NCBI RefSeq assembly: GCF_030486405.1
Contig: NZ_CP129613.1
Coordinates: forward strand, 5,394,001-5,458,000
Length of the DNA: 64,000 nt
DNA from: Mycolicibacterium sp. HK-90
GTDB taxonomy: Bacteria > Actinomycetota > Actinomycetes > Mycobacteriales > Mycobacteriaceae
Reading direction: 5' to 3'
Shown in pieces: positions 24,269-32,530 of the stretch (positions are counted from its first letter, which is position 1; every line of letters starts with the position of its first letter). Both the position numbers and the translations under genes were made by a program. The notes under the pieces were generated by a model. The model made no database searches and was not told the origin of the DNA. It saw only the letters and a program-made list of their open reading frames with translations.

Positions 24269-24403
24269 GCCGCTCTACAGCGCGATCGAGGGGCGGATCA
24301 TTCCCGCACGCCGGTCGCCGGGCCCCCGTTCAGATCGCAGATTCACCAGATTTCACGATCTCACCGCAGCCTCGGCGAGCAACCACGCCTACCCTCGACC
24401 AGC

Positions 24404-25570
24404 ATGACCGTTCAACGGCTGCAGCCCTTCGCCGTCACCATCTTCGCGGAGATGTCTGCGCTGGCCGTCCGGCTGGGCGCGGTCAACCTGGGTCAGGGCT
24501 TCCCCGACGAGGACGGCCCGGCCGAGATGCTCAAGGTCGCGCAGAACGCCATCGCCGAGGGCCACAACCAGTACCCGCCCGGACTCGGCATCCCGGAACT
24601 GCGCACCGCGATCGCCGCGCAACGCAAGCGCCACTACGACATCGACTACGACCCCGATACCGAGGTGCTGGTGACCGTCGGCGCCACCGAAGCCATCGCC
24701 GCGTCGGTGCTCGGTCTGGTCGAGCCGGGCTCGGAAGTTCTGGTGATCGAACCGTTCTACGACTCCTACTCCCCCGTGATCGCGATGGCCGCCTGCGTGC
24801 GCAAGGCCGTGCCCCTGGTGGCCGCCGGTGCCGGGTTCGCGATCGACATCGACGCCCTGCGCCGCGCGATCACTCCCCGGACCCGGGCGCTGATCCTGAA
24901 CTCGCCGCACAACCCGACCGGCGCGGTGGCCTCCGATGCCGAGTTGCGTGCCATCGCGGCCTTGGCCGTCGAACATGACCTGCTGGTGATCAGCGACGAG
25001 GTGTACGAACAGCTGGTGTTCGGGGTCGAGCACCGACCGGTGGCCGGCTACCCGGGCATGGCCGAGCGCACCGTGACGATCTCCAGCGCCGCCAAGATGT
25101 TCAACGTCACCGGCTGGAAGGTCGGCTGGGCGTGTGGGCCTGCCGATCTGATCGCCGGGGTGCGTGCCGCCAAGCAGTACCTCACCTACGTGGGCGGCAG
25201 CCCGTTCCAACCCGCGGTGGCCCACGCCCTCAACCACGAGGACGGCTGGGTGGCCGATCTGCGTCAATCATTCGAGGCCAAGCGAGACAGGCTGGGCAGT
25301 GCACTCGCCGACATCGGCTTCGAGGTGCACGACAGCCGCGGCACGTACTTCCTGTGCGCCGACCCGCGGCCACTGGGCTACTCCGACAGCACGCAGTTCT
25401 GCGCCGAGCTGCCCCACAAGGCCGGGGTGGCCGCGATCCCGATGTCGGCGTTCTGCGAACCAGAGGCTCCGCATGCCGATCTGTGGAATCACTTGGTGCG
25501 CTTCGCTTTCTGCAAGCGTGACGACACCATGGACGAGGCGATCCGACGCCTCGAGGTGTTGCGAATCTAG
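24404..25570 (+). CDS. dapC: Succinyldiaminopimelate/aromatic-type aminotransferase
   Basis: A 388-residue class I/II PLP aminotransferase. The PLP lysine is Lys231 in SSAAKMFNVTGWKVGW; NSPHNPTG (166-173) and SDEVYEQLVF supply the other cofactor contacts. The M. tuberculosis homologue Rv0858c, annotated DapC, also lies next to fadA on the opposite strand, so a role in lysine/diaminopimelate synthesis (N-succinyl-2-amino-6-ketopimelate transamination) is the best assignment; a methionine- or kynurenine-type specificity cannot be excluded by sequence. Its stop overlaps the whiB stop by four bases. Confidence 0.85.
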   Translation: MTVQRLQPFAVTIFAEMSALAVRLGAVNLGQGFPDEDGPAEMLKVAQNAIAEGHNQYPPGLGIPELRTAIAAQRKRHYDIDYDPDTEVLVTVGATEAIAASVLGLVEPGSEVLVIEPFYDSYSPVIAMAACVRKAVPLVAAGAGFAIDIDALRRAITPRTRALILNSPHNPTGAVASDAELRAIAALAVEHDLLVISDEVYEQLVFGVEHRPVAGYPGMAERTVTISSAAKMFNVTGWKVGWACGPADLIAGVRAAKQYLTYVGGSPFQPAVAHALNHEDGWVADLRQSFEAKRDRLGSALADIGFEVHDSRGTYFLCADPRPLGYSDSTQFCAELPHKAGVAAIPMSAFCEPEAPHADLWNHLVRFAFCKRDDTMDEAIRRLEVLRI

Positions 25571-25938
25571 CTTTCGCCGCTGAGCTCGACGGCGCGCTCC
25601 CTGGCCGTCATCGCACCCCAGATCCCATAGGGCTCGGGAGCGGAGAGGGCATGCGCGCGGCACCGCTCCAGCACCGGGCACTGCCGGCAGATCGCCTTGG
25701 CCGCGTCCTCGCGCCGGCGCAGCGGACGTCCCCGGACCTCATCCGGGAAGAACACCTCCGACGGATGATCCCGGCAGAGGCCGCGCAGCTGCCAACTCCA
25801 CTCATCGAGCGCTGGTGGCGGCAGGTTGCGCGGCGAGCGGTAGACCGGAATCGCCGGACGACTGACGGCGATATTGCGTATCGCCTGTCGCGCAACGATT
25901 TCCAGCGGCGGCTGGCTGTCGAAAAGCGTACGGGACAC
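25567..25938 (-). CDS. WhiB-family iron-sulfur transcription factor
   Basis: A 123-residue WhiB protein. The four cluster cysteines are in LRGLCRDHPSE, AICRQCPVLERC, spaced C-...-C-x2-C-x5-C, and the family turn motif is present as GIWGAMTARER. It should bind a [4Fe-4S] cluster and act with the housekeeping sigma factor. The N-terminal 50 residues are outside the core. Three in-frame starts are possible; the GTG at 25938 was taken because GAAGGGG lies nine bases before it. It does not match WhiB1-7 well enough for a name. A 250-base leader region precedes it. Confidence 0.85.
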   Translation of the reverse strand: MSRTLFDSQPPLEIVARQAIRNIAVSRPAIPVYRSPRNLPPPALDEWSWQLRGLCRDHPSEVFFPDEVRGRPLRRREDAAKAICRQCPVLERCRAHALSAPEPYGIWGAMTARERAVELSGES

Positions 25939-26188
25939 GGCGTTCACCCCTTCGAGGGAATTGGTGTGCGGCCTGCCATGCTGCCAGCCCGACGGCGCGC
26001 AGCACGTTGTCACCATGTAAAGAATCGACCGCAGATCGCGACACTTTGCTGCCTCATTCCGGCACGCCGTGGGCCGGCGAGTGGTATGCGGCGGGTCGAC
26101 CGGCGACGTCTTCGATTCGGGTAGTCCGATACTCGCGCGCCGCCTGGGCGCACCTGCCACCATCGTAAAGACACTGGTGGGAGGCGTA

Positions 26189-26548
26189 ATGAACCCAGAC
26201 TCGACAGCGCTTGGGCGGGCTGTCTGCCTCACGGCGATCGCCGCATCGGCGGTATTGACAGTTGCCTGTGGCGGACAAGAGGACGACACCGAGACGACAC
26301 CGCAGGTACCGACCAGCGCGAGCGTGTCCCTGCCCACCACCACGACCACCAAGTCCGGACCGGTCACCACTTTCTCGGAACCGACCACCACTGTCCACGG
26401 CACGGGCGGCTACACCACCACGACGACCTCCACCACGACCACACTCACACTTCCGACGACGACCACGACATTGCCCACCCCGACGACCCCGACCGATCCG
26501 GCGACAACCAACGCACCGGCCACGACTTCGCCGGCCCCACCCTCGTGA
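26189..26548 (+). CDS. Thr-rich lipoprotein
   Basis: A 119-residue precursor with a lipobox LTVAC near residues 25-29, followed by a low-complexity region of Thr, Pro and Ser with runs such as TTTTTTK and TTTTT that would be heavily O-mannosylated in mycobacteria. It should be a lipid-anchored, extended stalk on the outer face of the membrane. No folded domain is visible. The start at 26189 has GGGAGG just upstream. It overlaps the next gene by four bases (GTGA), so the two are coupled. Confidence 0.75.
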   Translation: MNPDSTALGRAVCLTAIAASAVLTVACGGQEDDTETTPQVPTSASVSLPTTTTTKSGPVTTFSEPTTTVHGTGGYTTTTTSTTTTLTLPTTTTTLPTPTTPTDPATTNAPATTSPAPPS

Positions 26549-28089
26549 GCGACGACGCGAAATCGCTCAGCCACTCCGCCGAGCGGTGGCTGAGCCTGGC
26601 CGCCCTCGTCGTGGCGCCGACGTCGTTGATCACCGGGTTGTGTTACTTCTTCGGCCTGCTGTTCATCCGGAACCGACTGCAGTACTTCGGCGTCGACCCG
26701 GCGACGCTCGGTTACACCTCGGCCGACTACGCCGTGACGACCATCGGGATCTTCTTCTTCGCGGCCCTGCGGGTGCTGATCGTCCTCGCCGTGTTGGTGG
26801 TGCTGGCGGTGGCCGTGCGACGTTGGGTGGCCACGGGGCGCCGAATCCCCTTGCTGCGCAGCATCTCCTGGCTGTTGATCGCGCTCGGAGCGGCGGGCCT
26901 GGCCGTCGCCGTGGTCTGGCTGGCGGCCGAATATAGTTTGATCGACTGGGTTGTCGAAGACGCGGGCCCGATGTACATGGCGGGCGTGATCGTGGCCGGT
27001 ATCGCGCTTCTGGCCGCCGGCTATTGGGTCCTGGCGCTCACCGGCGGCATCGGCGGCCTGGGCCGGCTGCCGATCCTGGCCGAGCGGGTTCTGCTCGGAC
27101 TGGCGGTCACCGGCCTGGTGGTTGCGCTGTTCTGGGTCACCGACATGTACGCCGCCGAACAGGGCACGCGCAACGGCGCATTCACCGCGGCCAACCTGTG
27201 GCCCGCCGACGGTGACTACACCGCAGTGCAACTCGACACCACCGAGGCCCTGAATCTTCCGGGCGACCTCGTCAAGGTGACCGTGTTGCCGGCACAAGGC
27301 CCGCCGGCCCCGCCGGTCTACCGCTACCAGTGCCTGCGCGTCCTCGAAGCGCACGGAGGCAGCTATGTGCTGGTGCCGGCCAGATGGTCACGCGAGCGCG
27401 GGTACGCGATCACCCTCACCCCTGACGCGACACACCGCGTGACCGCGGTCGTGAATTCGACGCCCGTCGCGAAAGGGCCGAGTATCGACCCGTTCTGGCA
27501 ATGCCCGGAACTTGTCCGCACCTACCACAAGGCCGACCTCGAGCCGATCCTGATCGGCCCCGAGGACGCGCAGACCATCGCGAACACGGGCAGCCTGAGA
27601 GCCGTCGGCCCCGACGGCGATACCGCACCCGCAACCAGTGGGGCGATGGCGAAAGATTGCGCCTCCGAAGATGTTCCATCGGCGCTCCCGCCGTTTCCCG
27701 AGGATGTCGCCGCGACTCGGGAACGCGAGATGACCAGCGAGGGCCGCCGGACCTGGTTGCGCCAGCGTGCCATGATCTTCCCCAGCCCGGCCGCAGCCGA
27801 GGATTACCTGGCCCGGGTCCAGGATCACTGGGGCTACTGCGCGGGCAAGGCCGCCGCGGTCGACCGGCACGGCGCGGCCCAGACCCGCACACTCGGCTCG
27901 CCCGGACTGCAGGCAGGCATTCTGTCGATGCCCGATTCGGCCGCAGCAGACACCACCCCGGACTGCACCCAGGCCCTGACGGCCAAGTCCAACATCGTCA
28001 TCGCGGTCGACCTGTGCGGCACCGACGAATCCTCGCGTGCGATCGCAGTCGCCTACGCCGTCAGGAGCCGGATCCCCACCGACTATTAG
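26545..28089 (+). CDS. Membrane protein with C-terminal PknH-like sensor domain
   Basis: A 514-residue protein. The first 210 residues hold about five hydrophobic helices. From about residue 215 the protein is soluble and probably extracytoplasmic. The last 165 residues have the pattern of the mycobacterial PknH-type sensor domain: a Cys in MAKDCASEDV, HWGYCAGK, PDCTQAL and VAVDLCGTDE, with four cysteines for two disulfides. There is no kinase domain. It is translationally coupled to the Thr-rich lipoprotein, and the two could form an envelope complex. The ligand is unknown. Confidence 0.72.
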   Translation: MSDDAKSLSHSAERWLSLAALVVAPTSLITGLCYFFGLLFIRNRLQYFGVDPATLGYTSADYAVTTIGIFFFAALRVLIVLAVLVVLAVAVRRWVATGRRIPLLRSISWLLIALGAAGLAVAVVWLAAEYSLIDWVVEDAGPMYMAGVIVAGIALLAAGYWVLALTGGIGGLGRLPILAERVLLGLAVTGLVVALFWVTDMYAAEQGTRNGAFTAANLWPADGDYTAVQLDTTEALNLPGDLVKVTVLPAQGPPAPPVYRYQCLRVLEAHGGSYVLVPARWSRERGYAITLTPDATHRVTAVVNSTPVAKGPSIDPFWQCPELVRTYHKADLEPILIGPEDAQTIANTGSLRAVGPDGDTAPATSGAMAKDCASEDVPSALPPFPEDVAATREREMTSEGRRTWLRQRAMIFPSPAAAEDYLARVQDHWGYCAGKAAAVDRHGAAQTRTLGSPGLQAGILSMPDSAAADTTPDCTQALTAKSNIVIAVDLCGTDESSRAIAVAYAVRSRIPTDY

Positions 28090-29027
28090 GGCAGGGTTGC
28101 GGCCACCGCCCACAGCGCGGCCAGGTCTTCCGGCTCGGTCCGGATCGGGCTGAGCACGACGTCCGTCGCCCCGGCGTCGAGATACCGTTGCAGCTGGGTG
28201 CGCACCTGGGCCGGTGACCCGACGGCAGCGAGCTCGGCGACACTGGAAATCTGCTCTCGGGCAATGACTTTCTGATACGACGGAATGGTCTCGTAGAACG
28301 CGAGCCGCTGAGCGGCGGCGGCGCGGGCCGCGTCGGCATCGTCGTCGACAAGGGTCGGCACCATCGCCACCACGCGGGGTTGCGGCCGGCCCGCCGCCGT
28401 GGCCGCCGCCGCGATCGTCGGCACGATGAACTCGCCGACGGTGCGGGGGCCGGCCAGATACGGCAGCGTCCCGTCTGCCAGTTCACCGGTCACCCGAAGG
28501 GCTTTGGGCCCCATCGCCGCGACGTACACCGGTACCGGAGCGCCGCCGGGCACATGCACGGGCCACTCCGGATTCGCGGTGAACTCCCTGCCGTGGAAGT
28601 CGACGGCGCCGTCATGAAAGATCGCGCGAAGCACCTGCAGGTGTTCACGTAGTCGACCCACCGGATCGGACCACTCCGTGCCGAACGCCCGATGCTCCGG
28701 CGCGTGCGATCCCAGCCCGAGCCCCAACGTGAAGTTGCCGTGGGTGCCCGCCTGAGCGGTCTGCGCTGCCGAGGCGACCAGCAGCGGGTGGCGGGGATTG
28801 ATCGGCACCACCGAGGTGCCCACGCCGAGTCCGGGTACCGCCGCCCCGATCAGCGCTGCCAGCGTGACGGCGTCGACGTCGAACTGTTGGGCCAGCCAGA
28901 GTTGGCGGACCCCGCTGGCATGAGCGTTGCGGGCCTGCGAGATCGCGGCATCGACGACGTTGGGGGCGGACGGGTTCAGGGCGAGGACGACTCCGGTGGG
29001 CATATCGGCACGAACCGCCGCGACCAC
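28086..29027 (-). CDS. LLM-class F420-dependent oxidoreductase
   Basis: A 313-residue luciferase-like TIM-barrel enzyme, predicted to use F420. Signature stretches are TGVVLALNPSAPNVVDA at the N terminus, GLGVGTSVVPINPRHPLLVA, and FTLGLGLGSHAPEHRAFG, which corresponds to the cofactor-binding barrel strand. The substrate is unknown. It overlaps the membrane sensor-like gene tail to tail by four bases and lies 59 bases upstream-side of an SRPBCC gene on the same strand. Confidence 0.88.
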   Translation of the reverse strand: MVAAVRADMPTGVVLALNPSAPNVVDAAISQARNAHASGVRQLWLAQQFDVDAVTLAALIGAAVPGLGVGTSVVPINPRHPLLVASAAQTAQAGTHGNFTLGLGLGSHAPEHRAFGTEWSDPVGRLREHLQVLRAIFHDGAVDFHGREFTANPEWPVHVPGGAPVPVYVAAMGPKALRVTGELADGTLPYLAGPRTVGEFIVPTIAAAATAAGRPQPRVVAMVPTLVDDDADAARAAAAQRLAFYETIPSYQKVIAREQISSVAELAAVGSPAQVRTQLQRYLDAGATDVVLSPIRTEPEDLAALWAVAATLP

Positions 29028-29085
29028 GTCGGCTATTCCGTTCCGGTCATGCTGCGCGATACCCGTGACACGCGGACCGCACCGT

Positions 29086-29529
29086 CTACGTGCGGCGTGC
29101 GTTGCTCATGACGCGCTGACGCAGCCGCTCGATGGCGACGTCGAGAACCAGTTTCCTGGCGCGTTTGATGAGGAAGTCCGGGATCGGCATCACGACGTCG
29201 ACGATGATGTCGAACCGCACCCGTGTCTTGTCGACCTCGGGCGTCAGGTTGTATTCGACGTGCTGCCCCCGCTGCTGCAGATTGGGTTCGGCATCCCACA
29301 CCATCCAGTGGTCGCCCCAGTGGTACTCGAGCTGCTCCTTGTCGGTGATGCCCAGCAACCGCATGGTCGCGTTGACGTGATGCGGCCTGCCGTCGGGATA
29401 GCGGTCGATGACCTTGACCCGGCGGTGCAGCACCGACCAGGACGGCAGCGCTTCGACATCGGCGAGCACCTCCATGATCGCCTCCGGTGAGGCGTCGAAG
29501 ACCACCTCGCGTGATGCCTGCACGGCCAC
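29086..29529 (-). CDS. SRPBCC-family (START-like) protein
   Basis: A 147-residue protein with the helix-grip fold of the SRPBCC superfamily: MAVQASREVVFDASPEAIME, ADVEALPSWSVLHRRVKVID and a C-terminal long helix ending FLIKRARKLVLDVAIERLRQ. These proteins enclose hydrophobic ligands. It is paralogous to the protein at 34210-34650 (both carry REVV-x-(D/E)A-(S/T)PE near the start). M. tuberculosis has similar proteins, Rv0854, Rv0856 and Rv0857, in the same region. Ligand and role are unknown. Confidence 0.85.
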   Translation of the reverse strand: MAVQASREVVFDASPEAIMEVLADVEALPSWSVLHRRVKVIDRYPDGRPHHVNATMRLLGITDKEQLEYHWGDHWMVWDAEPNLQQRGQHVEYNLTPEVDKTRVRFDIIVDVVMPIPDFLIKRARKLVLDVAIERLRQRVMSNARRT

Positions 29530-29597
29530 GTCTCCAAATCTAGCGAAGCGTGCCGCCGGAGGCTGTGATTCTTCGATGCGAGCCGGTCAGCAAATGA

Positions 29598-30476
29598 TCA
29601 GCCGCGTTGCCTCGCCACGATCACGGGCGCGGTGGACGAATGGACCACCGTGGAACTGACCGAGCCGAGCAGCAGCCCGGTGAATCCGCCCCGCCCCCGG
29701 TTGCCGACCACCACCAGTTGTGCGGTTTCCGCCTGGGCCAGCAGTTGCCGGGCCGGTTTGTCGGGCATGACCACCCGCCGCACCGCGACGTCGGGATACC
29801 GCTCGCCCCAGCCGGCCAGCTGTTCGGCCAGCGCGCGCTCGGCCTGAGGGCTCAGATCGTCCCACTTGACGTCGGGGAATTCGGCGTTCAGATCGGTCCA
29901 GGTGTGGACCACCACGAGTTCGACCCCGCGCCGCGAGGCCTCGTCGAAGGCGATCTCGGTGGCGAGTTCGGAGGCAGGCGAGCCGTCGACCCCGACCACC
30001 ACGGGCGCCGTCGCAGGGCGTTCGTTCTCGGGGATCACCGCCACCGGACCGTGCGCATGGTGCGCCACGCTCGAGCTCACCGAGCCGAGCAGCCGCCGTC
30101 CCCACTTACTCAGGCCGCGGGAGCCGACGACCACCAGGTCGGCACGCCGCGAGTATTCGATCAGGGTGGCAACGGCGTGCCCGGGTACCGCCTTGTCCAC
30201 GATGCGCAGCGTCCCCGTCCCGGCAGTCGCCTCCACAGCGACCCGGCGTGCTGCGTCGAGTGCTTCCCGTCCCTGCTGGTCCTGGAAATCCCAATAGTCC
30301 TGCGGCAGGGCAACATCGAGCCAGATCGGCGACATCGCGCCGGGCAGCGCATACACCAGCGTGAGCTGGACGCCACGCAAGACCGCGTCGCGCGCAGCCC
30401 ACGCGACCGCGGCGTCCGACGACGGCGACCCGTCGACTCCGACGACGATGCCGTGCCGTACGTCGTGTTCACTCAT
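29598..30476 (-). CDS. Universal stress protein with two USP domains
   Basis: A 292-residue tandem USP. Domain 1 starts GIVVGVDGSPSSDAAVAW and ends GSRGLSKWGRRLLGSVSSSV; domain 2 starts PVVVGVDGSPASELATEIAF and ends GNRGRGGFTGLLLGSVSSTV. Both contain the G-x2-G-x9-G-(S/T) ATP-binding pattern, so it is an ATP-binding type. It overlaps the upstream USP gene by eight bases, indicating an operon. Such tandem USPs are common members of the dormancy (DosR) regulon in mycobacteria. Confidence 0.93.
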   Translation of the reverse strand: MSEHDVRHGIVVGVDGSPSSDAAVAWAARDAVLRGVQLTLVYALPGAMSPIWLDVALPQDYWDFQDQQGREALDAARRVAVEATAGTGTLRIVDKAVPGHAVATLIEYSRRADLVVVGSRGLSKWGRRLLGSVSSSVAHHAHGPVAVIPENERPATAPVVVGVDGSPASELATEIAFDEASRRGVELVVVHTWTDLNAEFPDVKWDDLSPQAERALAEQLAGWGERYPDVAVRRVVMPDKPARQLLAQAETAQLVVVGNRGRGGFTGLLLGSVSSTVVHSSTAPVIVARQRG

Positions 30477-31371
30477 CCGAATCTCCTTGGGACGCGCGGC
30501 AGATGATCACCGGGACGGGGCTGTGGTGCAACAGGTTCAGGCTCGTCGAGCCCAGCAGCACGCCGGCCAGCGCGTTGCGGCCCCGCGACCCCACCACCAC
30601 CAGGCCCGAATCCGCCACATGCTTCAACAATGCCTTACCGGGCGATTCCGGCTCGACGAAACACTTGGCGTCGACGCCGGGGTGACGCCGGTTGTGGCTG
30701 TCGACGGTCTCGGTCAGCGCCACCAGTTCGGCGGACTCGACGCCGTCCCAGTCGATCAGCAGCGGGATGCTCACGCCGGTCTCGACCGGCGCGGTCAACG
30801 ACAACGACCGCACCGCGTTGATCGCCAGACCGAACCTATCCGCGAACTCGAATGCCGTACTGAGCGCTTCCTGCGCGGCGGGGCTGTCGTCGACCCCGAC
30901 GACCACGGGGCCGTCACCCGGCGACACGGACTCCCCTCGGTAGGCGACCACCGGGCACGCGGACCGCGTAGCCACGGACAGCGCCGTCGAGCCGAGCAGC
31001 AGGGCGGCGGCCGGGGTGACCGTCTTCCCGCCGAGCACGACCAGCCGTGCATCGCGGCTGGCCTCGATCAGCACCTGGTCGGCGGATTCGTTGAACGACA
31101 CCGTGGACACCGTCAGGTCGGGACGATCGGCCCGCACGGCCTGCTCGGCGGCCTTCAGAAACGCCTGGGCCATATCGCGCTGATAGGACATCATCGCCGC
31201 CGTCAGGGCGGCCGCGGTCTGGGTCAGGTTGCGCCCGACGGACGGCAGCGCGTGCACGATGCGCAGGGGCGCGCCGAACCGGTCGGCCACCGCAGCGGCC
31301 CAGCGGGCCGCGTTGAGTGCGCCGTCACTGCCGTCGATTCCGACCACTACGGGTGCGTCTGAGGAAGTCAC
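30469..31371 (-). CDS. Universal stress protein with two USP domains
   Basis: A 300-residue tandem USP and first gene of a two-gene operon. Domain 1 begins APVVVGIDGSDGALNAARWA; its ATP-loop region reads LGGKTVTPAAALLLGSTALSVA, less canonical. Domain 2 begins GPVVVGVDDSPAAQEALSTA and ends VGSRGRNALAGVLLGSTSLNLL with an intact ATP-binding pattern. It starts with GTG at 31371. A palindromic GGGACC-AA-AGGCCC-type box lies 36 bases upstream, centred 42.5 bases from the GTG, matching a DosR site in front of a leaderless message. Confidence 0.92.
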   Translation of the reverse strand: MTSSDAPVVVGIDGSDGALNAARWAAAVADRFGAPLRIVHALPSVGRNLTQTAAALTAAMMSYQRDMAQAFLKAAEQAVRADRPDLTVSTVSFNESADQVLIEASRDARLVVLGGKTVTPAAALLLGSTALSVATRSACPVVAYRGESVSPGDGPVVVGVDDSPAAQEALSTAFEFADRFGLAINAVRSLSLTAPVETGVSIPLLIDWDGVESAELVALTETVDSHNRRHPGVDAKCFVEPESPGKALLKHVADSGLVVVGSRGRNALAGVLLGSTSLNLLHHSPVPVIICRASQGDSDE

Positions 31372-31377
31372 ACCCTC

Positions 31378-31420
31378 ATCGTGGCGGCTGCGGACCGTAA
31401 TGGCCAGGGACCAAAGGCCC
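31378..31420 (-). promoter_or_regulatory. DosR-like box and -10 box for the usp operon
   Basis: GGGACCAAAGGCCC (31407-31420) matches the core of the published DosR consensus GGGACTWWAGTCCC at 12 of 14 positions. It is centred 42.5 bases upstream of the GTG at 31371, the usual position for DosR relative to a transcription start. CACGAT on the minus strand (31378-31383) fits a -10 box seven bases before the GTG, which predicts a leaderless transcript. Confidence 0.6.
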
Positions 31421-31430
31421 TAGGTGCCAG

Positions 31431-32513
31431 TCAGCTCCAGCCGATGTCGGCGATGTCGGTGCTTCCCTGAGGGGGTTGCCCCGGCGCGCCCGCCGGAGTC
31501 CGGGAGAACCGCGGAGCCGGAGCGGCCTGGGCGACGCCGTCAACGTCGACCAGCGTCGAGCGGGCCAGCAGATGCTCACTCTCGGCCGCCTCGCCCCAGG
31601 TCAGCACCGGTGTCACGCAGGCGTCGGTCCCGGCGAAGATCGCGGTCCACTCGTCGCGGGTCTTGGTGGCGAACCGCTCGGTGAAGATGTCGCGCAGCTC
31701 GTCGTAACGGGCCAGTTCGAACTGCCCGGGGATCTCCGCGGCGTCCAGCCCGAGGCCGGCCACCAACTGGGCGAAGAACTGCGGTTCGATGGACCCGACG
31801 GCCATGTACTGTCCGTCCGACGTCTCGTAGGTGCGGTAGTACGGAGCACCGCCGTCGAGCAGGAACGACTCGCGTTCGTCGCGCAACGAGCCGGTGGCCC
31901 GCATCGTCCACATCATCTGGGACAGCATGCTGACGCCGTCGACCATCGCGGCGTCGATCACCTGGCCCTTGCCGGACTTCTCGCGCTCGAACAGCGCCGT
32001 GACGATGCCGATCACCACGAGCATCGAGCCACCACCGAAGTCGGCGACGAGGTTCAGCGGCGCCACCGGCGGTCGGTCGCGGTAGCCGATCGCCGACAGG
32101 GCACCGGTCTGCGACAGATAGTTGATGTCGTGTCCGGCGGTGGTGGCCAGTGGTCCATCCTGGCCCCAACCGGTGATGCGGGCGAAGACCAGGCGCGGAT
32201 TGACGGCTTCACAGTCGGCCGGGCCGACGCCGAGGCGTTCGCAGGTGCCGGGCCGGAAGCAGTCCAGCAGGACATCGGCTTTGGCGACCAGCTCCAGCAG
32301 CTTGCCTGGCTCGGACTTCACGTCGAGATCCACGATCCGCTTGCCCCGGTGCAGCAGATCGACATTCTCGGCAGGCATGGTCAGGCCACCCGGGCGCCGC
32401 ACCCGCACCACGTCGGCACCCAGGTCCGACAGCATCATCGCGGCGTGGGGCCCGGGGCCGATGCCGCCGAGTTCGATAACTCGCACTCCGGCGAGCGGTC
32501 CGGTATTGGTCAT
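31431..32513 (-). CDS. far: CaiB/BaiF-family CoA transferase or alpha-methylacyl-CoA racemase
   Basis: A 360-residue class III CoA-transferase-fold protein. It has LAGVRVIELGGIGPGPHAAMML at the N terminus, VRRPGG, and FRPGTCERLGVGPADCEAVNPR, followed by GQDGPLATTAGHDINYLSQTGAL, where the aspartate of GHDINY is the conserved catalytic residue of racemases. This favours the alpha-methylacyl-CoA racemase/Far branch; M. tuberculosis Rv0855 (far) sits in the same neighbourhood. The ATG at 32513 was used; a GTG three codons earlier is possible. It diverges from kdc with only 17 bases between the two starts. Confidence 0.87.
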   Translation of the reverse strand: MTNTGPLAGVRVIELGGIGPGPHAAMMLSDLGADVVRVRRPGGLTMPAENVDLLHRGKRIVDLDVKSEPGKLLELVAKADVLLDCFRPGTCERLGVGPADCEAVNPRLVFARITGWGQDGPLATTAGHDINYLSQTGALSAIGYRDRPPVAPLNLVADFGGGSMLVVIGIVTALFEREKSGKGQVIDAAMVDGVSMLSQMMWTMRATGSLRDERESFLLDGGAPYYRTYETSDGQYMAVGSIEPQFFAQLVAGLGLDAAEIPGQFELARYDELRDIFTERFATKTRDEWTAIFAGTDACVTPVLTWGEAAESEHLLARSTLVDVDGVAQAAPAPRFSRTPAGAPGQPPQGSTDIADIGWS

Positions 32514-32530
32514 GCGAGGCACACTAGGGG

